From Alphaproteobacteria bacterium (GTDB lineage Bacteria; Pseudomonadota; Alphaproteobacteria; Rhizobiales; Xanthobacteraceae), in assembly GCA_005884745.1 (NCBI GenBank), contig VAZU01000064.1, positions 13,791 to 30,906 of the forward strand: a stretch of DNA of 17,116 nt, in the 5' to 3' direction. A model generated the notes under the pieces. That model saw only the letters and a list, made by a program, of their open reading frames with translations. It had not been told where the DNA came from and made no database searches. Both the position numbers and the translations under genes were made by a program. Numbering within the stretch: the stretch's first letter is position 1; the number at the start of each line of letters is the position of its first letter. This document shows, piece after piece, positions 1-7,206 of the stretch.

Positions 1-746
1 CGGATTTTCTGCGCAGCGCGGAAGCGGCGGCGGCACCGCTCACCGTCGCGGGCGCGCGGGTGGGCCGGCGCATTTTCGCCGCGGTCGAAGCGACTCGGGC
101 GGCGGTCGGCCGCAACACCAATCTGGGCATCATTCTGTTGTGCGCGCCGCTTGCAGCCGCGGCCGAGCAGCAAGCACCGGATTTGCGCGAAGCACTGGCG
201 CGCGTGCTCCGGGAGCTCGATGTCGCGGACGCCGAGCTCGCATTCCGCGCGATCGTCGCGGCGGCTCCCGGGGGTCTCGGCCGCGCCGAGCGGCACGACG
301 TATTCGCGCCCGCACAGGTGACGTTGCGGCAGGCCATGGCCGAGGCGGCGGATCGCGACCGCATCGCGCGGCAATACGTGTCGGATTTCGACGACGTGTT
401 CACGCTCGGCGAACCGGTTCTCGAAGCGGCGCTGGCGCGCGGGAGCGAACGCAAATGGGCGACGCTATCGATCTTCCTCGGCTTTGCCTCGGCGTTTTGC
501 GACAGCCATATCGTCCGCGAGCACGGCGTCGAAACGGCCGAGGAGGTTCGCCGCGCCGCCGCGCGTTTGCGCGACCGGCTCGAGGCCGCACGCGACCCGG
601 GCGAGATCCTGCCGGAGCTGCTGGCGTACGACCGATCGCTGAAAGGGCGATCGGTCAATCCCGGCACCAGCGCGGATCTGACCGTCGCGACGCTGTTCGC
701 AAATCGGCTACGGAACATCTTGCCGTCCGCCTGCAACAATGATTGA
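1..746 (+). CDS. CitG-like protein (triphosphoribosyl-dephospho-CoA synthase family), 5' partial
   Basis: The frame is open from the first bases of the window (first full codon at 3) to TGA at 744-746, so the true start lies upstream. The readable protein starts DFLRSAEAAAAPLTVAGARV and contains TNLGIILLCAPLAAA, a hallmark of the CitG/COG1767 family, and later NPGTSADLTVA near the C-terminus. CitG enzymes join ATP-derived triphosphoribose to dephospho-CoA. Homologues without citrate-lyase genes occur in tetrahydromethanopterin C1 clusters, where their reaction is not established. No citrate-lyase gene is visible here and fae follows 151 bp downstream on the same strand, so a role in the H4MPT or methylofuran cofactor pathway is more likely than one in citrate lyase. 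Family assignment is fairly sure; substrate is unknown. Confidence 0.8.
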   Translation, partial: DFLRSAEAAAAPLTVAGARVGRRIFAAVEATRAAVGRNTNLGIILLCAPLAAAAEQQAPDLREALARVLRELDVADAELAFRAIVAAAPGGLGRAERHDVFAPAQVTLRQAMAEAADRDRIARQYVSDFDDVFTLGEPVLEAALARGSERKWATLSIFLGFASAFCDSHIVREHGVETAEEVRRAAARLRDRLEAARDPGEILPELLAYDRSLKGRSVNPGTSADLTVATLFANRLRNILPSACNND

Positions 747-897
747 CTTTGCCGAGCGGGACGCGCTTCCGCAGCTATCCGGCTAACCGGTCCGGCATCT
801 CCTGCCGGATGCTGACAACAAGGGTAGCCATTCTGCCGGTCGACGGACACGTGGCCGTCGGCGAGGCGTCGCTTTTCCTCGGGAGGAGTGTTGGCAA

Positions 898-1404
898 ATG
901 GCAAAGATCACGAAACTCTGCGTCGGTGAATCGCTCGTCGGCGAAGGCAACGAGGTCGCCCACATCGATCTCTTGATCGGACCGCGCGGCAGCGCAGCCG
1001 AGACCGCGTTCGCGAATGCCTTGACGAACAACAAGGAAGGCTTCACCTCGCTGCTTGCGTTGGTGGCCCCGAACCTGGCCTGCAAGCCTTCGACGATTCT
1101 GTTCAACAAGGTGACGATCAAGGGTGCCAAGCAGGCTGTGCAGATGTTCGGGCCGGCGCAGCATGCGGTGGCCAAGGCGGTCGCCGACAGCGTCGCCGAA
1201 GGCGTCGTCCCGGAATCCGAGGCGGACGATCTCTTCATCTGCGTCGGGGTGTTCATCCATTGGGATGCGACCGATAACAAGAAGATCCAGGATTACAATT
1301 ATCGCGCCACCAAGGAGGCGCTGGCCCGCGCGGTGGCCGGCGAGCCCAAGCCCTCGCAAGTGGTCGCGCAGCGCGACAAGGTCAAGCATCCGTTCGCCGC
1401 CTAA
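898..1404 (+). CDS. fae: Formaldehyde-activating enzyme Fae
   Basis: This encodes a 168-residue protein, the usual length for stand-alone bacterial Fae. Fae speeds the condensation of formaldehyde with tetrahydromethanopterin to methylene-H4MPT in the cytoplasm, the entry step of the H4MPT-linked oxidation route. Highly conserved segments are visible: GNEVAHIDLLIGPRGS near residue 18, whose His22 matches the proposed catalytic histidine, then APNLACKPSTILFNKVTI, AVQMFGPAQHAVAKAV and VGVFIHWDA. The C-terminus ends in HPFAA, as in Methylobacterium Fae. The ATG at 898 has a strong ribosome site, GGGAGGAG at 881-888. There is no fused Hps domain. A hairpin follows at 1444-1473. The identification is very secure. 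Confidence 0.97.
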   Translation: MAKITKLCVGESLVGEGNEVAHIDLLIGPRGSAAETAFANALTNNKEGFTSLLALVAPNLACKPSTILFNKVTIKGAKQAVQMFGPAQHAVAKAVADSVAEGVVPESEADDLFICVGVFIHWDATDNKKIQDYNYRATKEALARAVAGEPKPSQVVAQRDKVKHPFAA

Positions 1405-1443
1405 GCGGAGGCCGGACGAGATCGGCCGTATCCGCCGAAATGC

Positions 1444-1473
1444 CGCGGAAGGGAGCTATGGCTCCCTTCCGCG
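1444..1473. terminator. Hairpin between convergent fae and HisA-like genes
   Basis: A perfect inverted repeat has 13-bp arms (1444-1456 and 1461-1473) around a TATG loop. It lies 40 bp after the fae stop, and the HisA-like gene's stop codon (1456-1458, minus strand) falls at the loop edge. It could end transcription from both sides. There is no T-run on either strand, so it may instead stabilise mRNA ends. Confidence 0.55.
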
Positions 1474-2181
1474 CGCGTAAGCGCGCGCGCCGCTCAGCGC
1501 GGCAATGTCCCGCGCGGTAAGAGCGCCGTCGTGAAGGCAGGAGGCGACGAGCGCGCCCGCGACGCCGGCGCGCGCGAGATCGGCAAGGTCCGCGGCGCCG
1601 CGAATGCCGCCGGCGGCGTAGAGTTTTCTCGGTCCCGCGAGGGCGCGGATCGCGGCGATGCGGGAGAAGTCTGGTCCAGCGCCGCTGCCGACGCGCGCCA
1701 GCGTCATGACGATCACGCGATCGGGCCACGCATCCGGCTCGGCGAGCAGCGCCGGCGGCCCGAGGAAATGTTCGCCGCGGAAATCGAGCGAGAGCACGAC
1801 GCGCGGGTCGGCGGAAAGACGGCGAACGGGCGCCGCATCCGTCTGCGTCTCGCTGCCGAACACCAAATAACCCAGTCCTGCGTCCAGCCAATCGCGCGCG
1901 GCGGCGAGATCGGCAATGCCGCCGTCCACCCATAATTCCAGGTCGAGCTCGGATCGCAGCCGGCACAGCACGACGCGATGCTCGCCCTTGCCCGCGATTG
2001 CGTCGAGATCGGCCACGTAGAAGCGCTCGAAGGCGCCGATGCGCAACAATCCGCGCGCCACGTCGAGCGGATCGCTGCCGGGAGACAGCGGCGTCGCGAT
2101 GGGCCGGTAGTGCGCGCGATCCCCCATGCGGGCGCGCACGACCGACCCGCCCATCAGATCGAGAACCGGAATGACCTCCAT
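1456..2181 (-). CDS. HisA/HisF-related TIM-barrel protein of H4MPT clusters
   Basis: From the ATG at 2181 the protein has 241 residues and begins MEVIPVLDLMGGSVVRAR, a HisA-like first strand. The open frame extends further upstream, but that part has no family similarity. Two aspartates that act as acid/base in HisA are kept: Asp8 (VLDL) and Asp133 (LSLDFRG). The phosphate-binding parts WVDGGI and YAAGGIRG are also present. It matches the HisA-related group COG1411/TIGR00734 found beside H4MPT and methylofuran genes rather than true histidine-biosynthesis HisA, and no other his gene is near. Its reaction is not known. It is convergent with fae and divergent from the ASKHA gene, so it sits in the middle of the C1 island. 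A role in cofactor synthesis is inferred from context. Confidence 0.82.
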   Translation of the reverse strand: MEVIPVLDLMGGSVVRARMGDRAHYRPIATPLSPGSDPLDVARGLLRIGAFERFYVADLDAIAGKGEHRVVLCRLRSELDLELWVDGGIADLAAARDWLDAGLGYLVFGSETQTDAAPVRRLSADPRVVLSLDFRGEHFLGPPALLAEPDAWPDRVIVMTLARVGSGAGPDFSRIAAIRALAGPRKLYAAGGIRGAADLADLARAGVAGALVASCLHDGALTARDIAALSGARAYARGREP

Positions 2182-2257
2182 GGTTCGCGTCTTGTCCAAG
2201 CGGCCGATGCCGGGTGTATTGTGCCGCGACGCTATCATGGGGCGGCGCGGTCGGGAC
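2182..2257. promoter_or_regulatory. Divergent promoter region of the HisA-like and ASKHA genes
   Basis: These 76 bp separate the two divergent starts and should hold both promoters. On the plus strand TTGTCC (2192-2197) is followed after 17 bp by TGTATT (2215-2220), a weak sigma-70-like pair. I see no clear operator palindrome. Confidence 0.3.
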
Positions 2258-3280
2258 ATGGCTTGTGTGGTCGGGTGGGACATCGGCGGCGCGCATCTCA
2301 AAGCGGCGCGCGCCGAACACGGCCGCATCGTCGATGCCGTACAGGTCGCATCTCCGCTCCGGCTGGGTCTCGAGGCGCTCGAGCAGGCTTTTGCGCGAGC
2401 CAAGCCGAAGATGGGCAGGGCCGACCGCCACATCTGCACCATGACCGGCGAACTGGCCGACACGTTTGCGTCCCGGACTGAAGGGGTCGAACGGCTGGCG
2501 GCGGCGGCCGTGTGCGCACTCGAGCCGGAACGGGTCGTGCTCTATGCCGGCCGGGCGGGTTTCATCGCGCCGCAAGCGGCGGTGCGCCACGCCGAGGACA
2601 TCGCTTCGGCGAACTGGCACGCGACCGCGGCGCTGCTCGCAAAGCTTCCGGGCACCGCGCTGCTGATCGACATGGGATCGACCACGACCGACATCGTTCC
2701 GGTCACGGCGGGCGCCATCGCGGCGCGCGGCTACACCGATGCCGAACGGCTGGCGTGCGGCGAGCTGGTCTACACCGGGCTGGTGCGCAGCTTCGTCATC
2801 GCGATTGCCGAACGCGCGCCGGTCGCCGGTAGCTGGACGCCGTTGGTCGCCGAGAATTTCGCCAATATGGCCGACGTTCACCGGCTGCTGGAGAACCTGG
2901 CCGATGGCGTCGACCAGATGCCGACGGCGGACGGCCGCCCCAAGACGCTCGCCGCCTCGCGCGCCCGGCTCGCCCGCATGGTGGGGCGCGACGTGGCGGA
3001 CGGCCAAGACTGGACCCTGCTGGCACGATGGTTCGCCGAGGCCCAGATCCGCACCATCACCGATGCCGCCCTGTTGGTCGTGTCCCGCGGAGAACTACCC
3101 GGCGAGGCGCCGATCGTCGCGGCCGGCATCGGTGGCGCGATCATCGGCGAAGTCGCGCGCCGTCTCGGCCGCACCTGCGTCGGCTTCGAGAGCTTGCTCG
3201 ATGTCGCGCCGCATGCGCGCGCGGCGGCGTCTCATTGCGCGCCCGCGGCGGCGCTCGCCTTGCTGGCGGGTACGGACTGA
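2258..3280 (+). CDS. H4MPT-linked C1 pathway ASKHA protein (MfnF-like, COG1548)
   Basis: From the ATG at 2258 the protein has 340 residues and begins MACVVGWDIGGAHLKAA. An in-frame ATG at 2237 and others further upstream exist, but the family-like sequence starts here. It is an ASKHA-fold (hydantoinase A-like) protein: the first phosphate motif is WDIGG at 7-11, the second is IDMGSTTTD at 137-145, and a glycine-rich segment AAGIGGAIIGEVARR lies near the C-terminus. This is the family called 'H4MPT-linked C1 transfer pathway protein' (TIGR03123/COG1548). To my knowledge it includes archaeal MfnF, which joins aminomethylfuran diphosphate to glutamyl-tyramine in methanofuran synthesis. A matching step in bacterial methylofuran synthesis is likely but inferred. 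It is divergent from the HisA-like gene; the next open frame starts 1 bp after its stop. Confidence 0.85.
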   Translation: MACVVGWDIGGAHLKAARAEHGRIVDAVQVASPLRLGLEALEQAFARAKPKMGRADRHICTMTGELADTFASRTEGVERLAAAAVCALEPERVVLYAGRAGFIAPQAAVRHAEDIASANWHATAALLAKLPGTALLIDMGSTTTDIVPVTAGAIAARGYTDAERLACGELVYTGLVRSFVIAIAERAPVAGSWTPLVAENFANMADVHRLLENLADGVDQMPTADGRPKTLAASRARLARMVGRDVADGQDWTLLARWFAEAQIRTITDAALLVVSRGELPGEAPIVAAGIGGAIIGEVARRLGRTCVGFESLLDVAPHARAAASHCAPAAALALLAGTD

Positions 3281-3381
3281 GATGGCGCTTATGAGATCGC
3301 ACGTGCTTAGCGGCTGGCTCCGAACACCTCCCCCTCGAGAAGCAGGCCTATCGCATTTGACTCCAACCGAGCCACGTTCTG

Positions 3382-3420
3382 CTCCCTCGCCCCTTGTGGG
3401 GGAGGGATGGGGAGGGGGGT
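3382..3420. repeat. REP-like G-rich palindrome at the 5' end of an outer-membrane gene
   Basis: An imperfect hairpin pairs 3383-3393 with 3398-3407 (10 bp, one bulged G, loop TTGT) and is followed by a G-rich tail to 3420. Translated, it gives the PLVGEGWGGG string often seen where this type of alphaproteobacterial intergenic repeat runs into a coding frame. The tail places GGGGAGGGGGG just before a TTG codon at 3423 and may act as its ribosome site. Assignment to a repeat family is from memory, not from a search. Confidence 0.6.
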
Positions 3421-3422
3421 GT

Positions 3423-4307
3423 TTGTTCGATTCTGCCGAGGCACGCTCACAGCGAACAAGCTTCGCTGCAGCTGCCATCTTTGCGGCAATGCTATGGTCT
3501 TCCGTCGCCCACGCGCAGCGCATCGATACCGAGCATTTGTTCGGGTTCATAATCGGCACCGACGTCGGCGAGCCCGGCGACAAGGAGATCGAAGCCGAGA
3601 CCGTCGCGCGCTGGGGCAAGCGGCCCGGATCGTATTTCGCCGCGGCTCCGGCGTTCGAAGCCGAGTTCGTACCGATCGAGAATCTGCGCGCTTCGGCAAC
3701 CTTGTCCGCGGCCTATCACGATATTTCGCGTATTGCCGGGCTCGAGGACCGCCGGCAAGGCGCCTTCGATTCGCTCTCGTTCGATCTGCGATACCGGCTG
3801 ATCGAGCGCCAACAGGCGGGATTTGGGCTCGCCATCGACGCGGAGCCGCACTGGGGCCGTGTCGACCCCACGAGCGGCGAGCCGGTCGACCGCTACGGCG
3901 CCGATCTCTCGCTCCTGCTCGACAAGGAGCTCGTGCCCGATCGGGTGCTCGCCGCCTTCAACCTCGTCTGCCAGCCCGAGGCGACGCACTCGCGCCTCAC
4001 CGGCGCCTGGTCGCGCGAGGCCACGTTCGGGCCCGCCGCCGGACTGATGGTCCAAATCGAGCCGGGCATTCTCATCGGTGCCGAAGCCCGTTATCTGCGC
4101 GCCTATCAGGGTTTCGCGCTCGAAAAATTCGCCGGGCAGGCGCTGTTCTTCGGCCCGACGCTGTATGCGCGACTGTCGAAACGCCTGTGGGTGATCGCGG
4201 CCTGGAGCCCGCAGATTGCCGGCCGCGCCGCGAATTTTTCCGGCTCGCTCGACCTGACCAATTTCGAGCGCCATCAGGCCAAGGTGCAATTCGGGCTGGA
4301 GTTTTGA
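3423..4307 (+). CDS. Probable outer-membrane beta-barrel protein of unknown function
   Basis: The chosen TTG at 3423 gives 294 residues with a credible Sec signal peptide: Arg9 and Arg11, a hydrophobic run FAAAAIFAAMLWSSV, and an AHA|Q cleavage site near residue 31. The frame is open further up, with ATGs at 3282 and 3291 right after the ASKHA stop. Those starts would add about 45 residues encoded partly by the repeat palindrome, before the signal peptide, which is unlikely to work. The mature part is rich in alternating polar and hydrophobic stretches and ends VQFGLEF, with the C-terminal Phe typical of barrel proteins recognised by BamA. I do not recognise the family. Its position after the ASKHA gene may mean co-transcription. 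It is convergent with the TonB receptor, only 4 bp away. Confidence 0.65.
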   Translation: MFDSAEARSQRTSFAAAAIFAAMLWSSVAHAQRIDTEHLFGFIIGTDVGEPGDKEIEAETVARWGKRPGSYFAAAPAFEAEFVPIENLRASATLSAAYHDISRIAGLEDRRQGAFDSLSFDLRYRLIERQQAGFGLAIDAEPHWGRVDPTSGEPVDRYGADLSLLLDKELVPDRVLAAFNLVCQPEATHSRLTGAWSREATFGPAAGLMVQIEPGILIGAEARYLRAYQGFALEKFAGQALFFGPTLYARLSKRLWVIAAWSPQIAGRAANFSGSLDLTNFERHQAKVQFGLEF

Positions 4308-4311
4308 GGCA

Positions 4312-6615
4312 TCAAAACGTCGCGCGCAGTCCGGCATAGGCCGCGAGCGGCATGCCGGGCGCCAAGGTGCGAGGGTCGGTCAGTCCTAGGAACGGGATCG
4401 CGTGGGGATCGAAGAACGTCCCGAACGTGTAATAGCGCCGATCGAACAGGTTCTGCACCAGTCCGAACAGCTCGACGTGCTTGGAGACCTGATACGAGGT
4501 GTGGAGATTCACCACCCAATAGGCCGGCACCTTCGGATTCTGGTTGGACTGGTCGCCCACCAGGTACTGGCTGCCGACGACGTTGAGATCCGCTCCGATC
4601 TTCCACGGCTCGGTCACTGCGTATTCGGCGCCGGCCTTGAACCGATGCTGCGGCACCGCCGGGATGCGATCGCCGGGAACGACGAAGATGTTTCCGTTCG
4701 CATCCGCGGCGGGATTGTTCGGCGACGACAAGGTCAGCCGGCTCTGGAAGGTCGCGTCGATGAAGGTGTAATTGGCATACGCGGTCCAGCGCTCCTGTTT
4801 GTACGATGCGCTGGCCTCGAGGCCTTCCCGCCGCGTCTTGCCGCCGTTCTGGAAAAATCCGTGTCCGGCGACGGGGCTGGCAATATTGATGATGTCGTCG
4901 GTATTGCCGGTCCGGAACAGGCCGAGACTCCAGTTCAGGCGGCCGTGGCCCTCGCCCAGGTCCAGCCGACCGCGCAGGCCCGCCTCATAGGTGTGGGAGA
5001 CCACCTGCTTCAAATGCGGGTCGGACACCAGGAAATTGTCGATCAGGCACGGCCGCGTCGGATCGGCGCAGCCGAGCTCGAGCGGGGTCGGCGCACGGTT
5101 CGCCTCCGAATAGCCGGCATAAGCGGTGAGCTCCGGCGCGATCTTATAGGTCGCGCCGATCACCGGATTGAAGCGAGAGAATGTTTCGTTGCCGTTGAGC
5201 GCGGTGCCGATCTCGTCCTCGAGCTTGATCTGCGCGATGTTGAAGCGCCCGCCGGCCGTCACCGCGAGCTTCGCCGTCACGTCGAGCGTATCGGTGGCGT
5301 AGATGCCGGTGTAGCGTGTCGTCGCCAGCAGGGCGACCGGCGCAACGTCTCCTGCCGGCTGGTCGATGAAGACGCCGGTTCCCGTGACGAACAGATCCTG
5401 GCCGATGGTGCCGAGTTCGCTGTTGCCTGTGTACTGCACGCGGCCGTGATCGAGGCTGGCGCCGACGACGAAATGGTTGTCGTGCTCGAACACCCGCTGG
5501 GTACTCGTCGCTTGCAACGACCCGCCGAAGCTGTTTGCGGCGGTCCGGGTGCGATCGATCTCGCCGAACACCGTCCCGCTGGGAAAGGGGTTCGAAACTT
5601 TCTGGCCCTGGATCAGGGACGTCGTGTTGTCGCCGATGCAGAGCAACTTCGGGTCGGTGCAGGGCTGCGCCTCCGACGTATTGGCGTCCACATGCCTCTG
5701 CCAAAATCCGCGGTAGTAGAGGTTGCCCTGGAACGACAGCGTGTCGGTCGCCTTGTAGCTTCCGTTTGCGGTCAGGAACGCGAGATCGTTCTGCGTGGTC
5801 TGCGGCCAAGTATAGACGCTGTTCCAGCGCCGGCTCAGCAGCTCGATCGGCGTGACGGTGATGCCCGCGAGGTCGTTGGAAGCCCCGGTGAAATTGACGT
5901 GGAACTCGCTCTTGTCATCGCGCGCACCCACGTCGGCGTACATCCGGCGCAGCTGGGAGGGCGAATGGTCGCGCCAGCCGTCGTCGTTGGTGGCGTCGGC
6001 GGCGACGTAGGCCGCCCAGTTGCCGTTCTGTCCCCCGGCCTGGCCGGCCACGGCGCGCCGGCCGAACGATCCGCCGCGCACCTCACCCTCGACGCCCTGA
6101 TAGGTGAAGCCGTTCTTCATCTCGAGCGAGAGCGCGCCGCCGAGCGCATTGAGTCCGTAGATCGGATTGTTGGGAACGAGCGTCATGCGCTGGATGGCCA
6201 TTTCCGGGATCAGGTCCCAGTTGACCGTGTCGCCGAACACTTCGTTGATGCGCACCCCGTTCTGATAAACCGCGATGCCCTGCGGCGTTCCCAGCACCGG
6301 CGAGGCGGTAAATCCCCGGTAATTCAGGTCGAGCTGGAACGGGTTGCCGGTCTGGTCGCTCAGCGTGACGCCGGGCAGATGTTGCGCGATCGCCTGGAGC
6401 AAGTCCGGCGATTTTGCGTGGTCGAAATCGGGCGCGGACAAGCTCTGCACGTTTGCCGGAACCTTGTCGCGGTCGAGATCGGCCGGCGACAGCGGCGAGG
6501 ATTCGACGACTTCGATGGTCGGCAGCTCGACGGCACGCGGGGAAGCTTGGGCCCATGCCGCGGCGGGCACGAGCACCAGCATCCCTGCTGCAGTGACGCG
6601 AACGCACCCCGCCAT
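4312..6615 (-). CDS. TonB-dependent outer-membrane receptor
   Basis: The protein has 767 residues from the ATG at 6615; a GTG 15 bp upstream (6630) is also possible. A signal peptide covers residues 1-22 (cut at AWA|Q). A TonB-box-like LPTIEVVE follows, then a plug domain (LLQAIAQHLPGVTLSD, NYRGF, GIAVYQNGVRINEVFGDTVN, NPIYGLNALGGALSL), then a long barrel ending in LRATF with C-terminal Phe. Extracellular loops hold Cys pairs (PCTDPKLLC and GCADPTRPC) that may form disulfides. Such receptors import metal chelates, cobalamin or similar ligands using TonB energy. The ligand cannot be read from sequence. In a C1/PQQ setting a metal or lanthanide chelate is a reasonable guess (compare LutH of Methylobacterium), but the gene could equally take up siderophores. 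No inner-membrane transporter is nearby. Confidence 0.93.
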   Translation of the reverse strand: MAGCVRVTAAGMLVLVPAAAWAQASPRAVELPTIEVVESSPLSPADLDRDKVPANVQSLSAPDFDHAKSPDLLQAIAQHLPGVTLSDQTGNPFQLDLNYRGFTASPVLGTPQGIAVYQNGVRINEVFGDTVNWDLIPEMAIQRMTLVPNNPIYGLNALGGALSLEMKNGFTYQGVEGEVRGGSFGRRAVAGQAGGQNGNWAAYVAADATNDDGWRDHSPSQLRRMYADVGARDDKSEFHVNFTGASNDLAGITVTPIELLSRRWNSVYTWPQTTQNDLAFLTANGSYKATDTLSFQGNLYYRGFWQRHVDANTSEAQPCTDPKLLCIGDNTTSLIQGQKVSNPFPSGTVFGEIDRTRTAANSFGGSLQATSTQRVFEHDNHFVVGASLDHGRVQYTGNSELGTIGQDLFVTGTGVFIDQPAGDVAPVALLATTRYTGIYATDTLDVTAKLAVTAGGRFNIAQIKLEDEIGTALNGNETFSRFNPVIGATYKIAPELTAYAGYSEANRAPTPLELGCADPTRPCLIDNFLVSDPHLKQVVSHTYEAGLRGRLDLGEGHGRLNWSLGLFRTGNTDDIINIASPVAGHGFFQNGGKTRREGLEASASYKQERWTAYANYTFIDATFQSRLTLSSPNNPAADANGNIFVVPGDRIPAVPQHRFKAGAEYAVTEPWKIGADLNVVGSQYLVGDQSNQNPKVPAYWVVNLHTSYQVSKHVELFGLVQNLFDRRYYTFGTFFDPHAIPFLGLTDPRTLAPGMPLAAYAGLRATF

Positions 6616-6662
6616 CGACCACCCCGGCACGCGCAGCTCGGCACGATGCTAGTGGACGCGGG

Positions 6663-6681
6663 CCGCGATTGCCAATCGCGG
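6663..6681. promoter_or_regulatory. 19-bp perfect palindrome upstream of the TonB receptor
   Basis: The sequence CCGCGATTGCCAATCGCGG has 9-bp arms around one central base. It lies about 48 bp upstream of the receptor ATG (6615), a typical place for a repressor or activator dimer site. The shape suits an operator better than a terminator, since the loop would be one base. The regulator is unknown, and I saw no second copy in the window. Confidence 0.4.
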
Positions 6682-6779
6682 ATGAAGGCCGCGCAAGCGC
6701 GCCGCCGCCCGGCGCGGGCGGGCGCGTGCGTTCGCAGACGGGCGGGGCGGGGCCGCCGTGCAATCGAGCGGTGAGCGGC

Positions 6780-7019
6780 TCAGCCGACGTTCTTGGTCGG
6801 GGTGGTGCCCTTGATGCAGAGCACTTTGACGCTCTCGTTTTCGGCCAATTGCTGGCCGATCGAGGTCCCGGCCACATAGGCCTGACCATGCATGAAGCAG
6901 GAGCCGGGCACCGCGTATTGTTCGGGTACCTGGACCACGTGAACGGCATTATTGCGATTGCACTCGCGCAGATCGGGCGTGATCGCCAGCGAGCAGATCA
7001 AGACCAGTGTCGTGAACAA
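6780..7019 (-). CDS. Small Cys-containing, probably exported hypothetical protein
   Basis: The 79-residue protein starts at TTG (7019-7017), preceded six bases upstream by GGAG; an in-frame TAG lies just before this, so no longer form is possible. The N-terminus MFTTLVLICSLAITP is hydrophobic and may be a short signal or anchor. The body has three further cysteines (LREC, GSCFMHG, VLCIKG) and the segment HGQAYVAGTSIGQQLA. I recall similar small proteins in Hyphomicrobiales genomes but know no function. It stands alone between the TonB receptor (same strand, about 165 bp further on) and the divergent hydrolase gene. Confidence 0.65.
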   Translation of the reverse strand: MFTTLVLICSLAITPDLRECNRNNAVHVVQVPEQYAVPGSCFMHGQAYVAGTSIGQQLAENESVKVLCIKGTTPTKNVG

Positions 7020-7206
7020 TGTACGCTCCTAACTCCTCCCGCTCTCGCTTGTACCTGCAAACAACTATGTCGGCGCGACCTGGTTCCCGCCGGCTGAGGC
7101 CGCATCGTCTCCGGCACGCGATCCGCCGATGTGCTACACGGAAAACTCGGATTTGCCGGCCGATCGCGTCGGCACGATGGATGAAATCCTGCGGGGAGGA
7201 GGGAGC

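Noticed and set aside
630..656. 10-bp inverted repeat GACCGATCGC/GCGATCGGTC
   Set aside because: It is inside the CitG-like coding region, encodes conserved-looking residues, and has no sign of a regulatory role.
791..809. 7-bp hairpin TCCGGCA/TGCCGGA between the CitG-like gene and fae
   Set aside because: The stem is short with no T-run, so it is too weak to call a terminator; the two genes may share a transcript.
1471..1490. GCGCGCG-TAA-CGCGCGC-type repeat next to the fae hairpin
   Set aside because: It is part of the HisA-like coding end (codons for AYARGR) and is simple GC-rich sequence.
1382..3007. Long 541-codon minus-strand open frame across the HisA-like and ASKHA genes
   Set aside because: The translation is Arg-rich and low in complexity, and it spans two well-supported genes in other frames.
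4402..6774. Very long open frame of 790 codons on the plus strand opposite the TonB receptor
   Set aside because: It mirrors the receptor gene in a GC-rich genome, and its translation lacks any family features.
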